Assembly (NCBI RefSeq): GCF_004005945.1
Contig: NZ_SACS01000018.1
Location: forward strand, 38,414-102,413
Length of the DNA: 64,000 nt
Direction of reading: 5' to 3'
DNA from: Rheinheimera riviphila
GTDB taxonomy: Bacteria > Pseudomonadota > Gammaproteobacteria > Enterobacterales > Alteromonadaceae
A program made the translations under genes and the position numbers. The notes beneath the pieces are model-generated. The model was given only the letters and a program-made list of their open reading frames with translations, made no database searches and was not told the DNA's origin. This document shows, in pieces, positions 8,249-15,504 of this stretch; position 1 is the first letter of the stretch; each line of letters opens with the position of its first letter.

Positions 8249-8304
8249 TGCAGTTCCTGTGGCTATCGGTAAAAGTGAATTAAACTACCACTGCGGGGAA
8301 AAAA

Positions 8305-8340
8305 GTGGCTGTCCAAGATAACAACTATCCAAGATTACCC
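8305..8340 (+). repeat. 16-bp-unit intergenic repeat, copy R5 (two units)
   Basis: GCTGTCCAAGATAACA (8308-8323) and ACTATCCAAGATTACC (8324-8339), abutting. Preceded by CCACTGC-GGGGAAAAAA-GTGGCTG, a decayed version of the R2 hairpin. Ends 11 bp from the stop of the next minus-strand gene. Confidence 0.8.
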
Positions 8341-8350
8341 CCTGGTCTCG

Positions 8351-8707
8351 TTACAGCACGCCGGCACTGCGGTGGTTATAAATGCGGATAGTCATCAGGA
8401 TCAGGATGGTCGCAATCAGGGCTGATACGGCATGATGCATCACCAGATGGCTGAGTAGGAAAGTCGGGACGTCTTGCCAACCATCGATCAACCACATTTT
8501 ACTGAACAACATCACGTAAGTGGCCAGATGCAGATACAAACCGGTACGGAAAATTTGCCGGATCCGCCGTTGCAGCGGTTGGCTTAAGCCTGAACCAAAC
8601 AAACGCAAACTGATGAGTGCGGCGATACAAAGCCCGAGCGACAATAATCCCAGCCCTAACAACGACGTTTTCGCCACAACGGCGCTCGCGATATACCAAG
8701 GTACCAT
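8351..8707 (-). CDS. small integral membrane protein, unknown function
   Basis: 118-aa protein with three predicted membrane helices (about residues 5-35, 52-75, 88-110) joined by short polar loops, one with the basic stretch QPLQRRIRQIFRTG. I do not recognise a family. The ATG at 8707 is preferred because the longer in-frame extension to 8800 is polar, overlaps no ribosome site and lacks membrane character. Flanked by repeat copies R5 (3' side) and R6 (5' side). Confidence 0.6.
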   Translation of the reverse strand: MVPWYIASAVVAKTSLLGLGLLSLGLCIAALISLRLFGSGLSQPLQRRIRQIFRTGLYLHLATYVMLFSKMWLIDGWQDVPTFLLSHLVMHHAVSALIATILILMTIRIYNHRSAGVL

Positions 8708-8841
8708 CTGGACATTCTCATATGGGTTACGATGCGCGCATCCTGCAGCCGGACGGGTTTGATTGTCAACGTCGATCCGTTTGATGGCCAAAAAAACCAA
8801 ACAGGATACCTACCAAATACCCACCAAATAAAGGATAAACC

Positions 8842-8877
8842 AAGTGGCTGTCCAGGATTACGGTCCAAAATTACGCT
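8842..8877 (+). repeat. 16-bp-unit intergenic repeat, copy R6 (two units)
   Basis: AAGTGGCTGTCCAGGATTAC followed directly by GGTCCAAAATTACGCT, about 40 bp from the stop of the STAS-like gene. Confidence 0.75.
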
Positions 8878-8917
8878 GACACGCTGTAGTTAACGACAAC
8901 AAAAGACCACGTAGTTT

Positions 8918-9346
8918 TTAATTCATGGATGGGTTTACGACAATTGCGCCGGGTGGAAGACGCTCTGCCAGTTGTTCGCGACACCACTGCTCCGCTTCTG
9001 CCTGAGTCGCAAACCCTGCCAAATTCATCCCAGTTTTATGCCGGGTGTGCTCAAGGATCTGCCGTTGGATCGATGTCGAACATACAGAGGCTATCGCCAC
9101 ACAATCATGCTGCAAGCACCACTTATAGCTCGCACCAATCACTTTCATCACCTCAGGCGCCCCCAAGGTTTCTTCATCCAGCACATCAATGCGTGCCCAC
9201 GCGCTGCGTTGGCATTGACTGACACTGTGCTGGATCTGCAAAAAACCAGCAGTGACACCTTCCAGATTAAAAGGCCCCCTCACATCGATATACAAAAAAT
9301 CCGCATCCCAACGCAAAAGAAGCTGACCATGAGACTTTAAAGCCAT
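8918..9346 (-). CDS. STAS/SpoIIAA-like protein
   Basis: 142-aa soluble protein. The pattern of an N-terminal strand pair (LLLRWDADFLYIDVRGPFN), a helix, a strand ARIDVLDEETLGAPEV and a later HDCVAIASVCSTS strand resembles the STAS/SEC14-like family of small SpoIIAA-fold proteins. No phosphorylatable serine context or partner anti-sigma factor is visible, so a regulatory role is only a guess. Flanked by repeats R6 and R7. Confidence 0.55.
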   Translation of the reverse strand: MALKSHGQLLLRWDADFLYIDVRGPFNLEGVTAGFLQIQHSVSQCQRSAWARIDVLDEETLGAPEVMKVIGASYKWCLQHDCVAIASVCSTSIQRQILEHTRHKTGMNLAGFATQAEAEQWCREQLAERLPPGAIVVNPSMN

Positions 9347-9412
9347 AGTGGTGATAGCCGACTGCTAAAAATTGATACTTAAGCAAAGGCTAGCATAAAT
9401 CAACGCCGCGTT

Positions 9413-9592
9413 ATGCGACAGGCAGCAGATAAGCCAGTGGTGATTGTGGTGTGTGGGGATTGTTGCTTATTGCCGGGCGTGGGTTCTCAAATTGTACAAT
9501 CGCTGCACATTTCCAACGAATTTGCCAAAGCCATTTGCATCTTTACCAAGCTGGCTTTAGTGGCGGTTCGAAATAATGCAGGACAGCCATAA
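9413..9592 (+). CDS. possible 59-aa small protein
   Basis: Open frame ATG...TAA of 59 codons in an otherwise gene-free 270-bp gap, with a hydrophobic first half (KPVVIVVCGDCCLLPGVGSQ) and a second amphipathic half (FTKLALVAVRN). No strong ribosome site is seen and no family is recognised; its last codons lie inside repeat R7. It could be a remnant or chance frame. Confidence 0.2.
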   Translation: MRQAADKPVVIVVCGDCCLLPGVGSQIVQSLHISNEFAKAICIFTKLALVAVRNNAGQP

Positions 9593-9626
9593 ATTGAACT
9601 GCAATACATGTCTGTCCGGTTTTATC
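9581..9626 (+). repeat. intergenic repeat, copy R7 (hairpin form)
   Basis: GGACAGCCAT, 17-nt spacer, ATGTCTGTCC (9 of 10 paired). The part TAAATTGAACTGCAATACAT recurs at 10033 with one change (TAAATTGCACTGCAATACAT), so the two copies flank the small lipoprotein gene as direct repeats. Confidence 0.72.
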
Positions 9627-9915
9627 CTCCCGTTTCAACCGGTGCCAGACCATGTTTGCGGTCTTTGGCTTTTTCGATGGCCTCGTTCAATTCTTTCACC
9701 ACTGGATCGTTCGGACGATTTGACCCGCCATTTTGGCGTTGTTCAGCGCTGAGTTTTTTCTGCAACTTAGCCCCTGCAACCACATAAGACGCGGCATCCA
9801 GCACGTCGTTGCCGGTATCGAGAGTGACGGCAGTGTGCTTGCCAACGTGATGGACAGTGCAGGCGCTGAAACAAAGTGGGCTTAACAACAGGCAGTAGCG
9901 GAAAAACGTTTTCAT
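9622..9915 (-). CDS. small lipoprotein, unknown function
   Basis: 97-aa predicted lipoprotein: signal peptide MKTFFRYCLLLSPLCFSAC with Cys at residue 19, then a charged region rich in K, N and E (AEQRQNGGSNRPNDP; KELNEAIEKAKDRKHG). It is not a recognised family. The ATG at 9915 gives a proper signal peptide; the longer frame to 9984 would bury it. Lies between direct-repeat copies R7 and R8. Confidence 0.6.
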   Translation of the reverse strand: MKTFFRYCLLLSPLCFSACTVHHVGKHTAVTLDTGNDVLDAASYVVAGAKLQKKLSAEQRQNGGSNRPNDPVVKELNEAIEKAKDRKHGLAPVETGG

Positions 9916-10236
9916 GGAATGTCCATATTGTAAAAAAACTGAGGCTAACCGCTTAAAAATGAATTTTATCTGAATCGGCAGCATGCCATAAGTTTAAGCG
10001 CAAGGCGCCAAAGCAATAATTCAGGAGAGGCTTAAATTGCACTGCAATACATGGCTGTCCTGTTTATCTGGCAGTCCAAGATTGCTCTATGATTGCTTAA
10101 CTGGGACGTGGGTTGTATGTTCTAAAAACGAATCGGAGACACCCACCCATTTCTACCCTTTGCACAAAAACCGCTTGTACTTAACACATCGCTGCTTTAT
10201 TTTTAATCAATAACAACAAGTTGCAGGGAATGGACA
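9916..10236. other. intergenic region with repeat copy R8
   Basis: 320 bp with no supported gene. It carries repeat R8 and the upstream region of the HipA-like gene, with GCAGGGA as the ribosome site of its GTG start. Confidence 0.5.
10033..10093 (+). repeat. intergenic repeat, copy R8
   Basis: TAAATTGCACTGCAATACAT followed by GGCTGTCCTGTTTATCTG and then GCAGTCCAAGATTGCT, joining features of R7 with one recognisable 16-bp unit. It is the last copy I can find going rightwards. Confidence 0.68.
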
Positions 10237-10956
10237 GTGCTTGAAGTGGAAGAACTGCAAGAAAAAGCCACTCAGGGCCGGACCGAGCCTTACCTTTGTC
10301 GGTTGTCTGACGAGCAGCTTTATTACATCAAAGGCCCACAAGCCACCACCAAAGGCTTAATCAATGAAGCAGTTTGTGCATTTTTAGGTACGGCTTTTGG
10401 CCTGAATGTCCCACCCTATCAAACCGCTTATCTACCGGCGCAGTTACTGAAATATGACGACGCCGCCCGCCGCATACTGGGCGATGGTGACTCCGTCGTG
10501 TTTGCATCAAGACATTTGCCAAGCTTGCTGGAACTGACACCTTCGCTACAGCAAACAATGCCCATCCAGTTCGCTAAAGACTTGTTTTTGTTTGATTATT
10601 GGATCCAAAACGAAGATCGCACCATGAGCCTCACCAGTGGCAACCCGAACTTATTCCTGGATGCTCGAGCCCAAAGTTATGTGGTAGTCGACCATAATTT
10701 GGCATTTGATCCGCAATATGACTTTACCCGGCACGCACCTTTGCATCTAAGCTACCACTACTGGTTTCATCAGCAGCATGATCAACTCTGGCGTGATTAT
10801 TACCAGCCTAAGCTAGAGATTGCGCTGCATGGCTTTGCCCAGTATGCTGCCAGTCTGCCGCAAGAATGGCTGTTGGTAGAGCCTGATTATCTGGCTCAGA
10901 TCACCGCCACTTTGGCACTATTCAGAACAGACAAATTTTGGGAGGCTCTGATATGA
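10237..10956 (+). CDS. HipA-like kinase domain protein
   Basis: 239-aa protein resembling the compact HipA-family kinases that travel with DUF3037. Visible signs are a glycine-poor nucleotide-binding start (YLCRLSDEQLYYIKGPQATTKGLINE, conserved Lys), the catalytic loop LFDYWIQNEDRTM (NxDR type) and a metal-binding strand YVVVDHNLAFD. The GTG start at 10237 has AGGGA 8 nt upstream; the ATG just before it is out of frame and hits a stop at once. The stop overlaps the next start (ATGA). May phosphorylate a translation factor, as HipA does, but lacks the HipB partner. Confidence 0.8.
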   Translation: MLEVEELQEKATQGRTEPYLCRLSDEQLYYIKGPQATTKGLINEAVCAFLGTAFGLNVPPYQTAYLPAQLLKYDDAARRILGDGDSVVFASRHLPSLLELTPSLQQTMPIQFAKDLFLFDYWIQNEDRTMSLTSGNPNLFLDARAQSYVVVDHNLAFDPQYDFTRHAPLHLSYHYWFHQQHDQLWRDYYQPKLEIALHGFAQYAASLPQEWLLVEPDYLAQITATLALFRTDKFWEALI

Positions 10957-11792
10957 AAACTTTGTATCAGTACGCAATAGTCAGGTTTTTACCTCATGCA
11001 CAGACGGGCGAATTCGCCAACGTCGGCATTGTGCTATGCGCCCCCGATCAAGCTGTATTTGAATTCCGGCTGGCACCCGCCCGCTTTGCCCGCGTCACGG
11101 ATTTTTTTGAAGATGTCGACGGCAAGTTATACAAAACCACCATCAACACAGTGCAAACCGAGTTAACCCGCCTCAGAGACTATGCCGCCACAGTGTTGCC
11201 CAAAGAGTTGGTCGCCGTGATGCAGGAATTAGTACGGCCACGGGAAACGTTGGTGCGTTATTCAGACCTTCGCACTGTGCTGGTGGATAAAAAACCTGCG
11301 GCCATTGCCGACCAGTTATTTGAACAACTGGTCCACCGTACTTTTTTAACAGAAGCCTATCAGGAACAGCTGATGGTGCGCGCCATTCGGGCACAGCTGA
11401 AAACAGAAAAGCTGACCCATTTTAAACAGCAGCCGCTGGTCGGTCGTTTTGAAGAGATCACCTTGCCACTGGTCGCTAAAACCAACGACACCTTTGTGAT
11501 CCGCCCGCTGGCCTTCCAGCAACAAAACGCCACCAAAATGATGGACCACGCCCAAACCTGGCTCGGTCGCTTCGCCCGTTTGGCGCAAAATGACGTGCTG
11601 AAAAAACAAAATATCCTGCTGCCGCTGCAAGGCCCAACCAATACCAACCCAAAACTCATCGGCGCATTTTTTGAGGTCAGCCGCGAGTTCGACCAGTTAG
11701 GTTTTTATACCATCCCACACCATGACACCAAAGCCATTAGCACCTTTGCTAAACAGGCTTTAGTGGCAGATGGGTTTGCGCTTCAGCATTAA
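10953..11792 (+). CDS. DUF3037 family protein
   Basis: 279-aa protein with the DUF3037 hallmark start YQYAIVRFLPHAQTGEFANV followed by GIVLCAPDQAVFEFRLAPAR. The C-terminal half is helical and less conserved. Start ATG 10953 has GGGAGG upstream and overlaps the kinase stop. The HipA-like/DUF3037 pairing is recurrent in bacteria and suggests a two-component toxin-antitoxin-like or stress unit; biochemical role unknown. Confidence 0.87.
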   Translation: MKTLYQYAIVRFLPHAQTGEFANVGIVLCAPDQAVFEFRLAPARFARVTDFFEDVDGKLYKTTINTVQTELTRLRDYAATVLPKELVAVMQELVRPRETLVRYSDLRTVLVDKKPAAIADQLFEQLVHRTFLTEAYQEQLMVRAIRAQLKTEKLTHFKQQPLVGRFEEITLPLVAKTNDTFVIRPLAFQQQNATKMMDHAQTWLGRFARLAQNDVLKKQNILLPLQGPTNTNPKLIGAFFEVSREFDQLGFYTIPHHDTKAISTFAKQALVADGFALQH

Positions 11793-11929
11793 TTCTATGT
11801 TGATGGTTTAGTCCCGAAAAATAGTTTGTCTTTTTACAAAAGCTGTTTTAGTTTGGTTAAATCATCGACACTCATTATTGACACGCTGCGTTATGGACTT
11901 TTCACCGCAGTATGGCCAGCAGGGATTTT

Positions 11930-12460
11930 ATGGCGTCACAATCTTACCAATTATTTCAAACCGCCATTGCTGATGCTGAAAAGTTAATCAGCATCTTTGA
12001 TCAGCTGCCAAACCAAGAATCACGCCAACAAAACGAAGTGTTAAAACGCGCCGCCCTGGTGATGACTCTCACGGCCTGGGAAAGTTATATCGAAGCGTTT
12101 TTACTGGAACAACTCACTAAAAAAATCAGTGGTATTAAAGGCAGTTTCGCCGGGGACTTTATTCAGAAAAAACTCGATATTGAAATTGGCAGGCTACATA
12201 ACCCCAGATCCGACAAAGTAAAACAACTGTCCCAAGAGTTTTTGCAATACGACCTTACCGAGCAATGGCGTTGGGCAAATACCGAGCCCGAGCAAGCCCG
12301 CACACAACTGAACCAATGGCTAAATAAACGCGGCGATGCTGTGCATAAAGCATGCGCCAGCGATGACCCGAAAAAACCACATTTGGTGAAACGGGACGAT
12401 TTGGATAAAGCGGTTAGGTTTTTTAAAGAATTGGTTAGGGTTACGGATGGGGTTTTGTGA
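11930..12460 (+). CDS. HEPN domain protein (RiboL-PSP-HEPN / MAE_28990-like)
   Basis: 176-aa helical protein. The helix ALVMTLTAWESYIEAFLLEQL is typical of the RiboL-PSP-HEPN family, and RGDAVH near residue 140 is the RX4H catalytic motif of HEPN RNases. Start ATG 11930 has AGGGA just upstream; an in-frame ATG at 11912 lacks one. Predicted RNase-type toxin or phage-defence effector. It is followed 150 bp later by the AT-rich ATPase gene on the same strand, though base composition of the two differs sharply. Confidence 0.75.
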   Translation: MASQSYQLFQTAIADAEKLISIFDQLPNQESRQQNEVLKRAALVMTLTAWESYIEAFLLEQLTKKISGIKGSFAGDFIQKKLDIEIGRLHNPRSDKVKQLSQEFLQYDLTEQWRWANTEPEQARTQLNQWLNKRGDAVHKACASDDPKKPHLVKRDDLDKAVRFFKELVRVTDGVL

Positions 12461-12611
12461 GCTGGTAACAGGCAAAATTCAAGACCTGCCCCCGAACTTC
12501 AATCAATTCAAGTTGCGATAAATTTGGTGGGAGGCTTGAATTAAGCGACAATATTTAATACACCAGTTATTATTTTAATTTGGGTGTTCTGGCAAAATAA
12601 TTTAATTATTT

Positions 12612-14729
12612 ATGGAGACAACTTTGATTACAAATAGGAATAAATTGTCAGATACGTTTCTATCAATGACAGATTCTTTAAGCAAATATAGACGTGCAGA
12701 TCTCAAAGACGAGGATGGGAAAAACCTTATTGAAGATCTTTATGTCGACCCCTTAGAAAACAATTTAATCCTTAAATCAATGCTAAAAGACAATACTACA
12801 CTTCTGATGGGTAGAAAAGGGACAGGTAAGTCCACTATAATAAATCGATTTCAACACGAGGTGAGAAAATCCGATAAAAAACTATCATTATATATTGATG
12901 TCAAAGCACTTTTTGAGCAGTCAAAAAAATCATATTTCACCCTAAACACCGTTGATATAGGACTATCACCAGAAGACTCAGATCGTTTGAGTCTATATGT
13001 CTACTTTATTGAAAAAATAATAGATGAGATAAAAAATGAGATAAATGTATGTGTATTTAAATCAGCGTTTGAAAAGATTTTCAAAAAATCTGGAATAACA
13101 GAAAAAAAATTCCATGAGCGATTAAATCAGTTATTTACTTCTGTTAAAATGCCATACTTTGTAGATCTAACAGCATCGAATCACATTACAAAACATGAAG
13201 AAGATAAAGTATCAAAAAACAAAGATTCATCTATTCAATTTGAATTAGGCGCTTCGAAATTATCCTTAAGCGGAGGAACTAAGGAATCATCACAAAATGA
13301 ATCACTAGAGTCTAAACAGTTCACACGTGTGTTAGGAAGGTTTTTCGACATTATTGGATTCATGAACAACTTAAAAAATCTGCTTAGAGAAATACCAATA
13401 GAAACTGTTTTCATATGCCTAGATGATATGTCAGAGATTGACAAAGACTCTATGGAAGTATTCACAGATTTTATCATCGGCCCGTTAAACAATCTTTCAG
13501 ATGAATTTTTCAAATTTAAAATTTCTTTATATCCTGGCAGAGACTATCTTCCTTCCATTGACAGACAAAAGGTCAAAACGCATTGCCTCGATTACTATGA
13601 TTTATATTCAGCTGGCAGTGTTGATAAAGTAGAAGACTCTGCAATAAAATACACTAAAAGACTATTAGAGGCGAGATTTAACTATTATTTCAAAGGGATA
13701 GATCTAAATAACTTTTTTGATTTAAACCAAGTTGAATCAATAGAAGAATACTATAAGTTGCTATTTCAGATAAGTGCCAACGTGCCGAGAATAATTGGTA
13801 AAGTCCTTGAAATATCTTTACAAAAAACCAATGGATTCGAAAAGAAAATAAACAGGAATATACTTCAAGAGTCTGCTCGCCAACATTATAAAAATGACAT
13901 AGAGTTCGTTCTAACAAAAAGCGAATATATTGAATACAAGAGCTACAATGAGACATTCGAAAAATTTCACCTTTTGGATCTTTTAAAAAAATTAATATCA
14001 AAAGCTATTAGTAACAAAAAGCACATTGGTAGTTCATCAGCTAAAATTTTCTCTCAATACACATCCAACACAGCACCTTCAAATTATCTTTATGTCGCTG
14101 AAGATTTAGAAGACATCCTTAAGACACTCGAGTTTAATTTCTTCATGACCAAATTCTCCCAACAAAAAGACAAAGATGGAGAAAGTATTAGTATTTTTTC
14201 TTTGAATTATGGGTTATGTGTTGAAAACAACATTATTTTTGATGAAAAAAGCGATCGAAAATTCCGTATTGAACGAGTATTTGATGTAAATAAGATAGTC
14301 GCTGACTGGATGCGAGGTTCGCAGGAGTTATGCTGCCTGAGCTGCGGTGAACTGTATGACATAACTAAAAAAGAAGTTTTCATTGACCACAAGATACCAT
14401 GTTTAAAGTGTCAAGGAGTAGTTACCCTAAGATCGATAATAGACGAAGACCAGAAAATCAAGATCGAAAGAAATATAAGAATCCCAATGAAAGAATTCGA
14501 GATACTAAACGTTTTAAAATATAAAAATTCGTTAACCGCCACTGAGTTAGGAGATGAACTAGACCGAAAATATCAGTCTATTAACCACAGCATTGGGAAC
14601 AACAGCAAAATAAGTCATTACGAGTTTATTGAACGAAAAGAAATATCTAAGAAACCATATTTTTCACTATCTACAAAAGGTGAAGCATACTTAAATGGTC
14701 AAGATATAGATCCTTCCAAAATTAATTAG
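12612..14729 (+). CDS. AT-rich P-loop ATPase with zinc ribbon and winged-helix tail
   Basis: 705-aa protein. Walker A is LLMGRKGTGKSTI (about residues 65-77) and Walker B VFICLDDMSEID (about 272-283). A middle helical part includes ISANVPRIIGKVLEI, like the lid of AAA/STAND ATPases. Near residue 575 there are two CxxC pairs 27 residues apart (CCLSCGELY, CLKCQG), a zinc ribbon, followed by a C-terminal winged helix (KNSLTATELGDELDRKYQSI). The closest type I can name is the Sll1717-like P-loop ATPase group, not certain. Its DNA is far more AT-rich than all neighbours, so it was probably acquired. GGAG at 12615 may instead serve a TTG start at 12624. Candidate defence or mobile-element gene. Confidence 0.72.
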   Translation: METTLITNRNKLSDTFLSMTDSLSKYRRADLKDEDGKNLIEDLYVDPLENNLILKSMLKDNTTLLMGRKGTGKSTIINRFQHEVRKSDKKLSLYIDVKALFEQSKKSYFTLNTVDIGLSPEDSDRLSLYVYFIEKIIDEIKNEINVCVFKSAFEKIFKKSGITEKKFHERLNQLFTSVKMPYFVDLTASNHITKHEEDKVSKNKDSSIQFELGASKLSLSGGTKESSQNESLESKQFTRVLGRFFDIIGFMNNLKNLLREIPIETVFICLDDMSEIDKDSMEVFTDFIIGPLNNLSDEFFKFKISLYPGRDYLPSIDRQKVKTHCLDYYDLYSAGSVDKVEDSAIKYTKRLLEARFNYYFKGIDLNNFFDLNQVESIEEYYKLLFQISANVPRIIGKVLEISLQKTNGFEKKINRNILQESARQHYKNDIEFVLTKSEYIEYKSYNETFEKFHLLDLLKKLISKAISNKKHIGSSSAKIFSQYTSNTAPSNYLYVAEDLEDILKTLEFNFFMTKFSQQKDKDGESISIFSLNYGLCVENNIIFDEKSDRKFRIERVFDVNKIVADWMRGSQELCCLSCGELYDITKKEVFIDHKIPCLKCQGVVTLRSIIDEDQKIKIERNIRIPMKEFEILNVLKYKNSLTATELGDELDRKYQSINHSIGNNSKISHYEFIERKEISKKPYFSLSTKGEAYLNGQDIDPSKIN

Positions 14730-15006
14730 ATAATTAATATTTTATTTGTATTTTCAATACAATATTCTGGACAAAAATTAAGGGAAAACCTGCGGGGCAT
14801 TTTTTGAAATTTGCCGACAAGAATAGTCGAATAAAACCAACTACCGGCAACAGCGGAGTGAGCATTCAAAAGTGAGCGCGGGAGGCGCGAACGGGCGAAC
14901 GCAGTTGTTGCCGGTTTTTGGTTTCGTGCCGTTCAGTCTTTCTGCACGCACAACAGTGATTGGTTGAGCAGCGACCAGCAACGACACTCAACCAACACCG
15001 CCAACA
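14730..15006. other. intergenic region after AT-rich ATPase
   Basis: AT-rich up to about 14775, then returning to host-like composition. It contains the 91-bp inverted-repeat element at 14834-14924 and otherwise no gene I can support. Confidence 0.5.
14834..14924. repeat. 91-bp element with 19-bp terminal inverted repeats
   Basis: Ends AAACCAACTACCGGCAACA (14834-14852) and TGTTGCCGGTTTTTGGTTT (14906-14924) pair at 17 of 19 positions around a 53-nt interior rich in GTGAGC/GCGAAC-like words. It could be a MITE-like element or a large terminator-like stem; only one copy is seen here. Confidence 0.6.
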
Positions 15007-15463
15007 TCAAGACATCAAAAACGTCCGATAAGCCCTATTCCCACTCACCAACCCCAAAGCCTCCAAATGCCCTTCAATCTCAGCCGGATCAGCAATCTCA
15101 AACCCTGCCAACACATCGCCAGTGGCAGCACCATGGTTGCGGTAATGGAACAAGGTGATATTCCACTTTTCGCCCAAAGTATTGAGGAAGTTCATCAGTG
15201 CGCCGGGATATTCCGGGAAGTTAAATTGGTAGACCTGCTCTTGCACTAAACGTGGTGGCATGCCGCCGATCATGTAGCGGACGTGCAGTTTGGCGAGTTC
15301 GTCGTCGGAAAGATCCTGGAAGTCGTAACCGGCGTCGAGGAGTGGCTGGGTGACTTGTTTTAGCTCTTCCGCGCCGCTGGGTAATTAAACTCAGTCATGG
15401 CGCGGCGGCCGAGAGTTTCGCAGAAGCGGCGGAAACTGCCTTTTTCTTCTGGAATGGCCACGC
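15007..15463 (-). pseudogene. ilvA: degenerate duplicate of ilvA 3' end
   Basis: About 450 bp closely matching the last third of the intact ilvA at 16856-17370, down to the stop codon (RTFLMS* here, RTFLMP* there). It has an in-frame loss of four codons (EALG-LVSGN against [13 protein letters not shown]), a deletion of about 50 bp after GCGCCGCTG, and many scattered third-position changes. No start or catalytic PLP domain is present, so it cannot make threonine deaminase. It lies downstream of the hydroxylase gene, in the same orientation as ilvA. The many synonymous-looking changes suggest a divergent allele or an old copy. Confidence 0.88.
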
Positions 15464-15504
15464 CCTACACCAGGGCGGAGCTGAGAGCCATTGGTCTTAG
15501 GCCG

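Noticed and set aside
5959..10093. Calling the region a true integron
   Set aside because: No integrase, no clear attC core sites (RYYYAAC / GTTRRRY) in the repeats I checked, and mixed gene orientation. Kept as a cassette-like pattern only.
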